Assembly (NCBI RefSeq): GCF_007097385.1 | Contig: NZ_VJZS01000028.1 | Location: forward strand, 1 to 49,332 | Origin: Flavobacterium sp. ZT3R18 | GTDB taxonomy: Bacteria; Bacteroidota; Bacteroidia; Flavobacteriales; Flavobacteriaceae | Direction: 5' to 3' | DNA length: 49,332 nt | Part shown: in pieces, positions 20,401 to 27,616 of the stretch | Position numbering within the stretch: position 1 is the stretch's first letter | Layout of the letters: every line of letters starts with the position of its first letter | Translations under genes and position numbers: made by a program | Notes under the pieces: model-generated | What the model saw: the letters and a program-made list of their open reading frames with translations, nothing else | Told to the model about the DNA's origin: nothing | Database searches by the model: none

Positions 20401-23400
20401 ACAATCAGCAATCACTTTTTCCTTGTTTTTCTCTTTTATATCTGTATAATTGATAACAGGAATGGTATAGGAGTATGGAGATAGTATTTTTTGATAAGGC
20501 ACTCCATCCTGATTAACAAAAACTGTTCTCAAAATCTCATGTTTCTCTATAAGCTTTGAAAACGTTTCTTCGAGCGTAGTAACCTCAATAAGTCCATTGA
20601 GTTTCATAACTCGAGAGACATGATAGGACGTATCCGTATTATCTAACTGATTTAAAAACCACAGCCTGTCTTGTGAAAAAGACAAAGGATATAATTCCTG
20701 ATTAGGAGCTATAATATTTTGGATTTTTTTCTTATCTAAAGAAGGAACTAATTCACTTATCTCTTTAATCGTGGGAGATTTGTAAAAATCTCTTAGTGGC
20801 AATTCAATTCCTTTCTGATCTCTTAAACTGCTGATAAATTGATTCGCGAGTAATGAATGTCCTCCTAATTCAAAAAAACTAACCGTAACATCAACCTGAT
20901 CCAGTCTTAATAATTCCTGCCAGATCGCTGCAATCTCTTTTTCTTCGTCTGTTGTTGGTAATTGAACCGCTTCTTTAATGTTTATGGTTTTGGGTTTCGG
21001 TAAACTCTTTACATCTATTTTTCCATTAGAAATTAAAGGAATAGCATCCAGGACTACAAAATGCGTAGGAATCATAAACTCCGGTAAATGGGCTTTTAAA
21101 TCAATTACTAATGAAGCGATATTAATGAAAGATTCATTTGCAACTAAATAAGCAATCAGAATAGGCATACCTCCGACTTCATTTATACATACATAACTGT
21201 CTACGATATATGCATTTATTTTTTGTATTGCCTGCTCTATTTCCCCTACTTCAATACGATATCCCTTATAACTTAACTGGCTATCTTTTCTGCCATGAAA
21301 AATTAAGTTATTGTCTATACCCCACTTCCCTAAATCTCCGGTTTTATAGATACGTTCCCCATCAATGTTTATAAAAGCATTATCTGTCAATTCTTTTTTA
21401 TTCAAATAAGAAACTGCCAGACCTGTGCCAGAAAGTCCAATCTCTCCTATAGCCCCTTTAGGTAATATTCCCGTTCCATCCAGAAGATATACTCCCCTGT
21501 TTGTAATAGGTTTTCCTATAGGAAGTACAGTATCGGTCTTACTAACTTTGTAATATGTCGCACACACCGTACTCTCTGTGGGTCCATACGTATTATAGAC
21601 GTTATAAGTATCTATAAGTTGATCTACTTGATGCGGTTTTAGAGTATCTCCTCCACTAATAAGTGTTTTAAAATTTAAATGATAGTTTTTATGGTTATCA
21701 TTAAGATATTGTAAAACAAAAGGATTGGTACTTAATAAAGTAACTCCAAATCGATCACAATCTCTAAACAATTCATTAAAATCCTTAGTATCAGAAGCAA
21801 TTACTAAATTCCCTCCTATGGATAGAACAGGAAAAATCTCTTCTATAGAAGTATCAAAAGCAGTAGAGGCTTGTTGCAATACAATATCCTTTTCAGTAAG
21901 GTTGAAATAATCACTAAATGTCAGAATATAATCATATAAGGATCGATGATTAATAACAACACCTTTAGGATCTCCTGTTGAGCCCGAAGTATAAATAATA
22001 TAAGCTTCATCTTCAGGTTTCAGAGGAACGGGACTATATTTTTCTATTGATGTATACTCTTCCAGAATACTGTCTATATTACATTCTCTTTCTTCTGAAA
22101 TAGAATGAGAAAACGAATCCGTTAAGATAAAATCCAACTGAGCATCTTTTATGATATATTGTTTTCTTTCGTCTGGATATACATCATCAATAGGCACATA
22201 AATAGCGCCTGTTTTTAATGTGGCAAGAATTCCAATAATACTTTTTTCTGATCTAGAAAGCATTACACCCACTTTATCACCTTTTTTAACACCTCTAATC
22301 TGTAGGTATGAAGCTACTGTGTTTGCATATGTTTCAAGAGTTTCATAAGTCAAAAAATTTGTTCGATAGGAAACTGCTGTTTTCGAAGTATGGTTGACTA
22401 GCGACGTATTCCAAAGATTTAAAAATGTCTCTTCCGGTCTTTTTAGCATAGGCCCTTTTGAAATTGTTTCTATTTCTTTTAATTGCTCTTTACTAGAAAT
22501 TTGAATCTCTGCTATAGGAGTATCTTTAGTCTCTTTTAATTGAGTTAATACTTTTCTAAATGATGTTATAAGTTGATTTGCTTCAAATTTTGAAACATAT
22601 CTTTCATTTATATCAAATCTAAAACTAATATGCCCATTTATATCCTCAAAGACATGTATAGAGATCGGATCTTCTTCACTATCATTAGATAATGGATGTA
22701 TTGTAGATTTATTTCCTGCAAATTCAGATTCATATTGCATACGCTCATATGACAATCTTACATCATAAAGCTTTGAAGCTGCCTGAGGGAGATTTCGTAA
22801 TATATCTGCCTGCTGAAAACGCTGATGTCTGTAGCATGTAAAAAGTGTGCTTTTAATCTCTTTTATAAAATCACTTAAAGATGAAGCTGTTTCTAAACTA
22901 ATTTTTAATGGTAACAGACTCAGGAAAGGACCAAAAGTACGTTTTTCAACGGCATTTTTTCTGTTTAAAATGGGCATTCCTAAATTAACTTCGCTTCTAT
23001 TATAATACTTTGATAATACAATAGAAAAACATCCTAACAGCAAATGAAAAATACCCAGTCTTTCTGTTTTTACAAACTCCCATAATGCTTCATTTTCTAG
23101 TTCAGTAAGCGCTATTTCTATATTGCAATGGCTTGTTGATTTATTAGTGCCTGTATATATTAAAGAAGGTAAATTTTCATATCGCTCTAACCAAAAGTTT
23201 TTGTCATTAAAAAAATCATCAGAGGCTCTATATGCATTGTCTAATGCTATAAAAACTTCGTAAGACATTGTATTTTTTTCTATACATAAATCATCATATG
23301 TAACGTCTGTAGCTAATTGCTCATAAATCCTTTTTACTTTATTATACAATAACTGAAACGAGAAACCGTCAGATATGATATGATGAAGTTTCGAATACCA

Positions 23401-23775
23401 TATATAAGATTCAGGAGCTATTTTAATAAGCCACATTTTATAAAACTGTTTATCGTTCTCTATATCAAAAGGAATTACAAAATCTTCTTCTATCATCTGA
23501 ATCGCTTTTGCTTCATCTGATTCTTCTATATAGGATAATGCTAAATCTCTATCTGCTTCCTGAAGACTATATACAGGGAAACCACTCTTTTCTACAAAAA
23601 CAAAAGAAAAGATATCATTCTCTCTAATCAGAATATCAAATGCCACTTTAAAACGTTCAACATCAACACTTCCATTAATAAATGCATAGCCGCCAATGTT
23701 GTATTTTGGTGACTCACTCTCTAGTATCTGATCAAGCCAGATGTATTTCTGTACGCTTGTAACATTATTTTTCAT
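14440..23775 (-). CDS. Non-ribosomal peptide synthetase, three modules (C-A-T-C-A-T-C-A-T), probable initiating subunit
   Basis: 3111 residues. It starts directly with a condensation domain (HHIISDG near 132) and has no docking domain, as expected for an initiating subunit; a starter-type condensation domain that loads an acyl group is possible. Then follow A1 (YTSGSTG near 596), T1 (LGGHS near 971), C2 (HHLILDG near 1163), A2 (near 1638), T2 (near 2017), C3 (HHIISDG near 2208), A3 (near 2674) and T3 (LGGNS near 3049). Codes as I read them: A1 D-T-E-S-I-G-T-V-C-K, close to the bacitracin Lys code DAESIGSVCK; A2 D-A-E-H-V-G-K-I-S-K, not recognised; A3 D-L-Y-N-N-A-L-T-Y-K, Ala-like. The acidic C-terminal tail could dock to a TubC domain. 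No thioesterase is present. It follows antiterminator 2 by 147 bp. Confidence 0.97.
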   Translation of the reverse strand: MKNNVTSVQKYIWLDQILESESPKYNIGGYAFINGSVDVERFKVAFDILIRENDIFSFVFVEKSGFPVYSLQEADRDLALSYIEESDEAKAIQMIEEDFVIPFDIENDKQFYKMWLIKIAPESYIWYSKLHHIISDGFSFQLLYNKVKRIYEQLATDVTYDDLCIEKNTMSYEVFIALDNAYRASDDFFNDKNFWLERYENLPSLIYTGTNKSTSHCNIEIALTELENEALWEFVKTERLGIFHLLLGCFSIVLSKYYNRSEVNLGMPILNRKNAVEKRTFGPFLSLLPLKISLETASSLSDFIKEIKSTLFTCYRHQRFQQADILRNLPQAASKLYDVRLSYERMQYESEFAGNKSTIHPLSNDSEEDPISIHVFEDINGHISFRFDINERYVSKFEANQLITSFRKVLTQLKETKDTPIAEIQISSKEQLKEIETISKGPMLKRPEETFLNLWNTSLVNHTSKTAVSYRTNFLTYETLETYANTVASYLQIRGVKKGDKVGVMLSRSEKSIIGILATLKTGAIYVPIDDVYPDERKQYIIKDAQLDFILTDSFSHSISEERECNIDSILEEYTSIEKYSPVPLKPEDEAYIIYTSGSTGDPKGVVINHRSLYDYILTFSDYFNLTEKDIVLQQASTAFDTSIEEIFPVLSIGGNLVIASDTKDFNELFRDCDRFGVTLLSTNPFVLQYLNDNHKNYHLNFKTLISGGDTLKPHQVDQLIDTYNVYNTYGPTESTVCATYYKVSKTDTVLPIGKPITNRGVYLLDGTGILPKGAIGEIGLSGTGLAVSYLNKKELTDNAFINIDGERIYKTGDLGKWGIDNNLIFHGRKDSQLSYKGYRIEVGEIEQAIQKINAYIVDSYVCINEVGGMPILIAYLVANESFINIASLVIDLKAHLPEFMIPTHFVVLDAIPLISNGKIDVKSLPKPKTINIKEAVQLPTTDEEKEIAAIWQELLRLDQVDVTVSFFELGGHSLLANQFISSLRDQKGIELPLRDFYKSPTIKEISELVPSLDKKKIQNIIAPNQELYPLSFSQDRLWFLNQLDNTDTSYHVSRVMKLNGLIEVTTLEETFSKLIEKHEILRTVFVNQDGVPYQKILSPYSYTIPVINYTDIKEKNKEKVIADCLERIESHAFQIEEGPLFRVELLKFSDQESVLIFCEHHLILDGWTQGILFRDFVDIYNELKRNPDFEVKKPEVTFKDYAYWEKNTFTDSVLNEKLDFWENKFEGFSNELLVPLDYERAETSIKKGGTIEHVFSLDFSERLRQFSEKQDVSLFITMLTAFKIALYKFSSQTDVCVGTAVANRRFKEFQEVLGMIVNTIALRTTFSSDDSLTDILNEVKETCLDAYTYDDTPFGKVVERINPERGLHLHPLFQYMFSFVNVPVQSMSLLDADIEILKGHNKASRFDISVIVNTVYEQTDFLTENKPDRRISVEWDYNADIFKYATMECVLKAYLKILEALVENPAQSLAVLDYIPESEKKILLHDFNSKKTNCPLDKTAVSMFEEQVAKTPDAIALIFENRSLTYIELDDVSNQLAHYLLNNFDIKVEDLITVKLDRSEWIYISLLAVLKTGGAYVPIDPSYPEQRITYIEQDSNCKVVIDERLLIDFRSRQGNYETTLPRISLASNNLMYVIYTSGSTGNPKGVMIEHKSLVNYIVNQTEEFGFDRSERVLQFSNTAFDASMEQIFLALLNGASLIGVSKDRIIDPVDFINALQEYSITHLHTTPGYLAHLAHLSSCKTLRRIVAGGEICSKNLAEKMIEVADFYNKYGPTEATISATMRKVDKSDLEKNIISIGKPLKNSELYILSDDLALKPIGVFGELCISGTSLSRGYLNNEDLTSEKFVPHPFIKGAKLYKTGDLGRWLPDGSIEFLGRKDHQVKVRGYRIELGEIEHAILSQDNISQCVVVVQEIEGDQVIVSYLVGEKQLDKQELRSILSNHLPDYMIPSYYVQVESIPLTSHGKVDKKALPTVGMDDIVQQKYVAPTTTLEKELAAIWEEILGIKTIGITDNFFELGGHSLKVTLVANKINRQLGYQISVKDVFLNPTISGIISRLETAAFTAIPKVQNQENYVLTSSQHRLWILSQFEGGNEAYNIPGSFELEGFLDVENLTEAFKTVISRHEILRTFFKRNDEGEVRQFIVDASAIDFEIDCFDYSEVVDQETALEKRVVESYKHQFDLGEAPLVRLHLIRLSEDKHVLLFNMHHIISDGWSMGILSKELITIYDNLVHAKSINLLEPNIQYKDYASWMRSENQTSKLKISEDYWLNVFSGDIPVLEIPTNKMRPKVKTYVGDSVTYDFSKEASANLKLFSEKYDASLFMVLMAGINGLLSRYANTRDIILGTPIAGREHSDLENQIGLYLNTLAIRTTFEETASFEELLAIQKETLLNAYSHQEYPLDNLVEELGLGRDTSRSALFDVLVVLQNQQDLFGSDNLQIEGLTLKPFKGYQRKVSQFDLSFIFSEKQGQLSLHIEYNTDIYELDFVERLVSHFDTFLTEATQRPNQKVATLNYLGFSEESQLLYDFNNTTVVYPDTTMVDLFVTQAAKTPEIIALVIDGKSFTYRELDELSNSLSHYLLSNYSLDVEDLVGVKLDRNEWLFISLLAVLKGGCAYVPIDPNYPAQRIAYIEDDSKCKVTIDEAVLSAFRKSDPISTSLPQVSFSSDNLAYIIYTSGSTGKPKGVMITHQNASAMLHWSQREFSDTDFDILYAVTSHCFDLSVYEFFYPLSIGKQIRLLPNGLSIGDYIDSDKKVLINTVPSVIHTLLEKGVSFENAVGINLAGEAFPVSIANHFKDSWIAVRNLYGPSEDTTYSSYYRVRGSYESSVPVGKAIDNTQFYIASDALALQPVGVIGEICISGDGLSRGYLYQPELTAEKFVSNPFKEGTKLYKTGDLGKWLPDGTIAYIGRKDSQVKIRGYRVELGEIEQVLQSQEGIDQCVVVTATVQGDPVIVSYLVSTAGVDKQQLRLSLGRELPEYMLPSYYVFLEELPLTPNGKIDKKALPPVSTADIIQLEYIAPTDEIEENLVAIWQDILRLDKIGVTDNFFELGGNSLKATVLINRINRAFDARFSIQDLYKTQDIIGVSKKLKFIVFQNQLAVETADDLDEILI

Positions 23776-23922
23776 CAGTCTGCTTTTTTTATAATTTAGA
23801 TAAATATTGAAAAGGGAACGTTATTGTAATATTTTGATTTGTAGAACCATAAGAATAACTATCTTATGGTTAACTATATGACAAATTCATATTCTATTAG
23901 TTTGAAAATAAAAACCTAAAAA

Positions 23923-24456
23923 CTACGCCTGTGCAAAAACGTTTTCTGTTTGATTAGATAAATAAGATAAAGGAACTATTGCCGATATATTCTGGCGTAA
24001 AGAACTCAGTCTTACACTAATTCTATGCTGATTATCGATTCGGAACACTTCGCATTCAAGACCCGATAATTCGCCATGCTCAATTTTAAGTCGATCCCCG
24101 ATTTTGGGAAGTGTTGTAGTAATCTGAACATCACTAAAATCCTTTCCTTCCACAAGAAGCCTTATTTGAGAGATCTCATTTTGGGAAACACGTCCATATT
24201 CACCTCCAAAAGACAAATAAGAACATCCGCTGTCTACGGTTAAAACATCATGAAAATCTTTATTGGATCTGATGTTGACAAAAACGTAACTGGGAAATAA
24301 TGGAACCTGGATTTTTTTGGTTCTGTCACTCCATTTTCTGATGCTGGTTGCCATGGGAAGAAAAGCCTCAAGTTTTTTTTCCATTAACTCTTTATAGACC
24401 TTACTTTCATGTCTATACTTTACGTAAAGAACATGCCAACCTTGTTTTCTTTCCAT
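23923..24456 (-). CDS. UpxY-family transcription antiterminator (NusG/RfaH/LoaP-like), copy 2
   Basis: 177 residues from MERKQGW at 24456, the start conserved with copy 1; an in-frame ATG at 24474 would add six residues (MKNLKI). It has an NGN domain (GWHVLYVKYRHESKV, LFPSYVFVNI) and a KOW-like C-terminal domain (IGDRLKIEHGELSGLECEV). The last 60 residues are almost identical to copy 1, while the NGN domain is more diverged, so the two proteins may differ in recognition but not in polymerase or KOW contacts. It heads the operon encoding the three- and two-module NRPSs, about 16 kb of coding sequence interrupted by an intrinsic terminator, which is the situation in which such factors are needed. 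Confidence 0.92.
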   Translation of the reverse strand: MERKQGWHVLYVKYRHESKVYKELMEKKLEAFLPMATSIRKWSDRTKKIQVPLFPSYVFVNIRSNKDFHDVLTVDSGCSYLSFGGEYGRVSQNEISQIRLLVEGKDFSDVQITTTLPKIGDRLKIEHGELSGLECEVFRIDNQHRISVRLSSLRQNISAIVPLSYLSNQTENVFAQA

Positions 24457-24553
24457 AATTTTCAAATTTTTCATGACCGGATATAGCTGCGCTGTAACCA
24501 GTCACATGGTTATTTATTTAAGAGGTAACTTTGGTAATGATGATTTTGATTTA

Positions 24554-24620
24554 ATTCTCAAGGAAATATACTTTTGCGCATTTGAAACTTTCCCGGCAAA
24601 GTATTTCGCTTTTTGAGAAC
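24554..24620 (-). promoter_or_regulatory. Conserved two-stem RNA hairpin in the antiterminator leader, copy 2
   Basis: On the minus strand GTTCTCAA (24620-24613) can pair with TTGAGAAT (24561-24554), and inside it ATACTTT (24604-24598) pairs with AAAGTAT (24574-24568). The loop starts with the conserved GCCGGGAAA and otherwise differs from copy 1, while both stems persist. Confidence 0.6.
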
Positions 24621-24695
24621 TTTGTAAAAACCAATAAACGAACAACTTATCTTATTTTTACTGGAGCAAACTTACAATACAGAATTCCACATCCT

Positions 24696-24751
24696 ACTAC
24701 ACCAAAGTGTAGTTACGATTATCACCATTAAATACTACCCAATTGTGTAGT
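24696..24751. promoter_or_regulatory. Pair of 18-bp palindromic boxes upstream of antiterminator 2
   Basis: ACTACAC-CAAA-GTGTAGT (24696-24713, perfect arms) and ACTACCC-AATT-GTGTAGT (24734-24751). The centres are 38 bp apart, the same spacing as in copy 1. The pair starts 9 bp beyond the luxI-like stop and about 240 bp before the antiterminator start. Confidence 0.78.
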
Positions 24752-24759
24752 TTGCAGGT

Positions 24760-25386
24760 TTAGGCCGAAAGTCCGAAGGCTTCTTTTGATGAAACTAAAT
24801 TCTTATTCTCGTTATAGAAATCGATTAGCCCATGGTAGGACATAGATACAGGGATCGTTTCAGAACCCAGGTATTCAATAGATTTCCCTACAATTTTCGC
24901 TTTAATTCCCATTAGCTGCAAAACACGCAACAGTTTAGCATCTATCTCTGCAAAGGCAATATTATCCTTATGACCACAGATTGGCGCAATAGCACAAACC
25001 AGCAGCTTTTTAAGCAAGTTTATGTCACGAACTCCTTTCTTAATGGCAAAACGCCCGATATGCCATATTTCATTAATAGGATTCCCATCAGTACAAACGA
25101 AAGGATTAATGCCAAACATTTTCTGAATAGGCAATGGGTTAACAAAATCCCATTTTAATACCCTAATGGTGCCTATTAAATCATCAAGGTCGTTTTTGAA
25201 AATGAATATTTTCGAATTCTCTAAGAATCCCATCTCTTCCTTGTAAACAGAATCAATATCATTTTGATAATTATCTGAAAATACTTCATTTGCATGATGA
25301 TTGAAATTTTCTGTCACTACAAATTTTGACATATGAAAGATGTCATTTTGACTAATTTCTGAGCGGTGGTTTTTTGCGAGTTTCAT
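24760..25386 (-). CDS. LuxI/FeeM-like GNAT acyltransferase (candidate acyl-signal synthase), copy 2
   Basis: 208 residues from the ATG at 25386, with GGAG upstream; an in-frame GTG at 25416 would add ten. Same features as copy 1: GTIRVLKWD, EIWHIGRFAI and IGKSIEYLGSETIPV (with VGKS at the matching place), in LuxI order and spacing. It ends after FGLSA, which is probably the ancestral end because the downstream boxes then lie in non-coding DNA. The N-terminal 20 residues and the region around 75-90 (MFGINPFVCTDGNP) carry most of the differences from copy 1, so the two enzymes could make slightly different products. Divergent from luxR-like copy 2. Assignment to an acyl-ACP or acyl-CoA dependent N-acyltransferase is an inference from motifs. 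Confidence 0.72.
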   Translation of the reverse strand: MKLAKNHRSEISQNDIFHMSKFVVTENFNHHANEVFSDNYQNDIDSVYKEEMGFLENSKIFIFKNDLDDLIGTIRVLKWDFVNPLPIQKMFGINPFVCTDGNPINEIWHIGRFAIKKGVRDINLLKKLLVCAIAPICGHKDNIAFAEIDAKLLRVLQLMGIKAKIVGKSIEYLGSETIPVSMSYHGLIDFYNENKNLVSSKEAFGLSA

Positions 25387-25468
25387 AGTATTTGTTTTCT
25401 CCAAAACTATTACCACAATTTACCCATTACACTACACAAAATACTAGTTCTCAATAATTTGAACAAAA

Positions 25469-25486
25469 ACTACCCTTAAGTGTAGT
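25469..25486. promoter_or_regulatory. Palindromic box between luxR-like and luxI-like genes, copy 2
   Basis: ACTACCC-TTAA-GTGTAGT. Its near edge is 53 bp from the GTG at 25416, the same distance as in copy 1. The weaker ACTACAC-AAAA-TACTAGT sequence is also preserved closer to the gene. Confidence 0.72.
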
Positions 25487-25637
25487 TTAAAAAAAGGCTT
25501 ACTATTACAAAAACATCGAGTCAAAAACGAACGGACATTCCTATCGAATTGAAGTTTAATTCGCATAGAACTATTTTTTTTTAATATCATATCTCCAATT
25601 TTTCCTATATTCACACCCTGTTAAAAAATATAGTGAT

Positions 25638-26396
25638 ATGGTAATTGAAAACGACTTTTTTTCATCTAACAACACAGTTCAAAAAATTTCCGAAGATGAA
25701 ACACTTAAACTTGGAAATTATTTAGAATTAGTCAAGGCATTTGCAAGAACCACTTACAGCAGTATCTACATCATAGATTACGAAAAAAAGGGCTTTGAGT
25801 ATGTGTCCGAAAACCCGTTATTTTTATGTGACCATACCCCGAAAGAAGTTCAGGAATTAGGCTATGCCTTTTACTTCAAATATGTAGTAAAAGACGATCT
25901 GGATTTGTTATTGAAGATTAACACCATAGGGTTTGATTTTTATCAAAATATCCCCATAGAAGAGCGTATACATCATACTATTTCATATGACTTTCGTTTA
26001 AAGAATCCTAGCGGGAAGACTTTTTTAGTGAATCAAAAATTGACTCCCGTTTTTTTAACCAATGACGGTAAAATCTGGAAGTCAATTTGCATTATTTCAC
26101 TTTCCTCTGAACTGCAATCCGGGAACATTAAAATTTATAAAAAAGGAGAGAACAAAATATTCAGCTATGACCTGGAAGGAGATTTTTGGAAAATATTGAA
26201 AAAAATAGAACTCACCAGCCGCGAAAAAGAAGTATTGCAGTACTCCATCAGAGGCTTTACAATCGCAAATATGGCAGAAAGCATGTTTGTTTCTACAGAT
26301 ACAATCAAATTTCACAAAAGAAAACTATTCACCAAGCTGGGCGTAGGAAATATTGCAGAAGCAATAGCTTACGCCACCAGTAACAAATTGATTTAG
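25638..26396 (+). CDS. PAS-LuxR transcriptional regulator, copy 2
   Basis: 252 residues, PAS-like sensor followed by a LuxR-type helix-turn-helix (LTSREKEVLQYSIRGF to KLGVGNIAEAIAYA). It is nearly identical to copy 1; the differences cluster in the first 15-25 residues (EDETLKLGN versus QDEALKLAY). The recognition helix differs only by Ala to Thr (SADT to STDT). The 5' region shares a conserved stretch upstream of the start in both copies, including TATATTCACACCCT, which may contain the promoter. It is the last gene before the IS scar. Confidence 0.9.
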   Translation: MVIENDFFSSNNTVQKISEDETLKLGNYLELVKAFARTTYSSIYIIDYEKKGFEYVSENPLFLCDHTPKEVQELGYAFYFKYVVKDDLDLLLKINTIGFDFYQNIPIEERIHHTISYDFRLKNPSGKTFLVNQKLTPVFLTNDGKIWKSICIISLSSELQSGNIKIYKKGENKIFSYDLEGDFWKILKKIELTSREKEVLQYSIRGFTIANMAESMFVSTDTIKFHKRKLFTKLGVGNIAEAIAYATSNKLI

Positions 26397-26495
26397 TAGT
26401 CTATACTTCCTCTTCAATAATTGTTGACCTGCTACTAACATGACTCTTTTATAAAAAAGCGTTCCATTTGAGGAACATGTTTTGAATATAAACAG

Positions 26496-27453
26496 TTTGA
26501 GGTCGGTACCTAACCAAATATTATTTCTTTATGGCAAATATTATCTGCCTTTACCATCCTTTTGATTAAATTGTTAAATATTGTGTCTTTGCTTTGAGAA
26601 CGGTTAATTCGGTAGCAAAACTCGTCAAAATAGCGATTGATATTTTTCTCGCTTACCCAAGAGTAGGTCGTTCTTATCCAAGATTTCACTTGATGAATCA
26701 TTACATGCAGAGCTTTAAAGTTCGCACCTTTATCACTTAATATTTGTGTTAAATCATAATCTTTAGCAATTGGATTGTAACCTCTCCATTTGTCGGTAGT
26801 GATTTTTGCTTCTTTATCAATGTGTTTATCGAACATTTTACGCAATGATTTAGCAGAATAATCTGGAATTTGAAAGGTATAAAAACGCTTCACTTTTCCA
26901 TCATCCGTAAGTTCTACAGCACATACAGCTTTTTTCTTTAGACTGTCGTAACTCCTTCCAGGCTTGCCTTCTTCGTAGCCACCAACTATTCATCAACATT
27001 GACAATACCTTTCATAGGAAAATCTTCGCTAGATTTCATTGCCTCTCGAACTTTTTGCATAAACATTCTTGCCGTTTTTTCTTGAACTCCAAAACGAACT
27101 GCCATTTGAGATGCAGAAAGACTTTTTGTGGTTGTAGCCATTTCAAAACAAATGAAAAATGCTTTTCTTAATCCAAATTTTACTTTATGGAATAGGGTAT
27201 TAGCCATAGCCGATTCGGTATCACTACAAATATTGCAAGTTCTTGCATAATCTTTACGAATTTGACTTTTGGTATGGCTACATTTTCTGCAAACATATTG
27301 CTCCGACCATTTGATATTTGAGAGGTATTCTCTACAATCTTGATCGCTAGTGAAGCGTTCAGTAAACTCTATGAGGTTTTGACCTTTGAATATTTCCATT
27401 TTTCCTATGTTTTATAAGACTTTAAAGACATGAAATTAAATGCCTACCTCAAA
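26496..27453 (-). mobile_element. IS1595-type insertion sequence, inactivated
   Basis: Candidate terminal inverted repeats TTTGAGGTCGG (26496-26506) and, reading inward from the other end, TTTGAGGTAGG (27453-27443), 10 of 11 identical. They enclose a single broken ISXO2-like transposase gene; about 958 bp is normal for the family. The 8 bp flanks do not match, so no target duplication is preserved. Confidence 0.75.
26510..27399 (-). pseudogene. IS1595-family (ISXO2-like) transposase, frameshifted
   Basis: The 5' part (27399-26986) carries an N-terminal zinc ribbon (CRKC and CNIC) and a helix-turn-helix segment and ends at NVDE followed by a stop. The 3' part continues in another frame with VGGYEEGKPGRS, ITTDKWRGY and the C-terminal NRYFDEFCYRIN, typical of the ISXO2-like DDE domain. 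The family normally reads VDEFVVGG here, so about four bases appear to be missing near 26985. No complete transposase can be made without a frameshift. Confidence 0.88.
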
Positions 27454-27605
27454 AGAAAGTAATGAAAAACAAATACTATGAAGATTTCAAAACATTCAAA
27501 ACTACCATAGAAAAATTCTTTGAAAATTTTGACCAGTATAATAATCAGCTATTAACCCTATTAAACTTTAAATTCGGAATTATTAAAGCAATTCAGTATA
27601 ACCAT
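27451..27605 (+). pseudogene. C-terminal remnant of an IS630-family transposase
   Basis: The frame reads KKVMKNKYYEDFKTF, then FFENFDQYNNQLLTLL and FGIIKAI, which matches the usual last 45 or so residues of IS630-type transposases. It starts exactly at the end of the IS1595 terminal repeat, so the front of the gene was lost or displaced by that element. The open frame continues to 27713 but overlaps the response regulator 3' end and is unlikely to be meaningful. Confidence 0.65.
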
Positions 27606-27616
27606 ACTTTCTTAAA

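Larger units (their letters stand above)
23923..26396. repeat. Duplicated regulatory cassette, copy 2
   Basis: Second copy of the cassette at 4140-6666. The duplication is direct (same orientation), about 19.8 kb apart, and brackets thiF and the two complete NRPS genes. It therefore offers a homologous substrate for loss or amplification of that segment. Confidence 0.85.

Noticed and set aside
26430..26490. Possible terminator GTTCC...GGAAC after luxR-like copy 2
   Set aside because: The stem is only five base pairs with mismatches outside it; too weak to call.
26488..27461. Target-site duplication flanking the IS1595 element
   Set aside because: The 8-bp flanks (ATAAACAG and AGAAAGTA) do not match, so no duplication is claimed.
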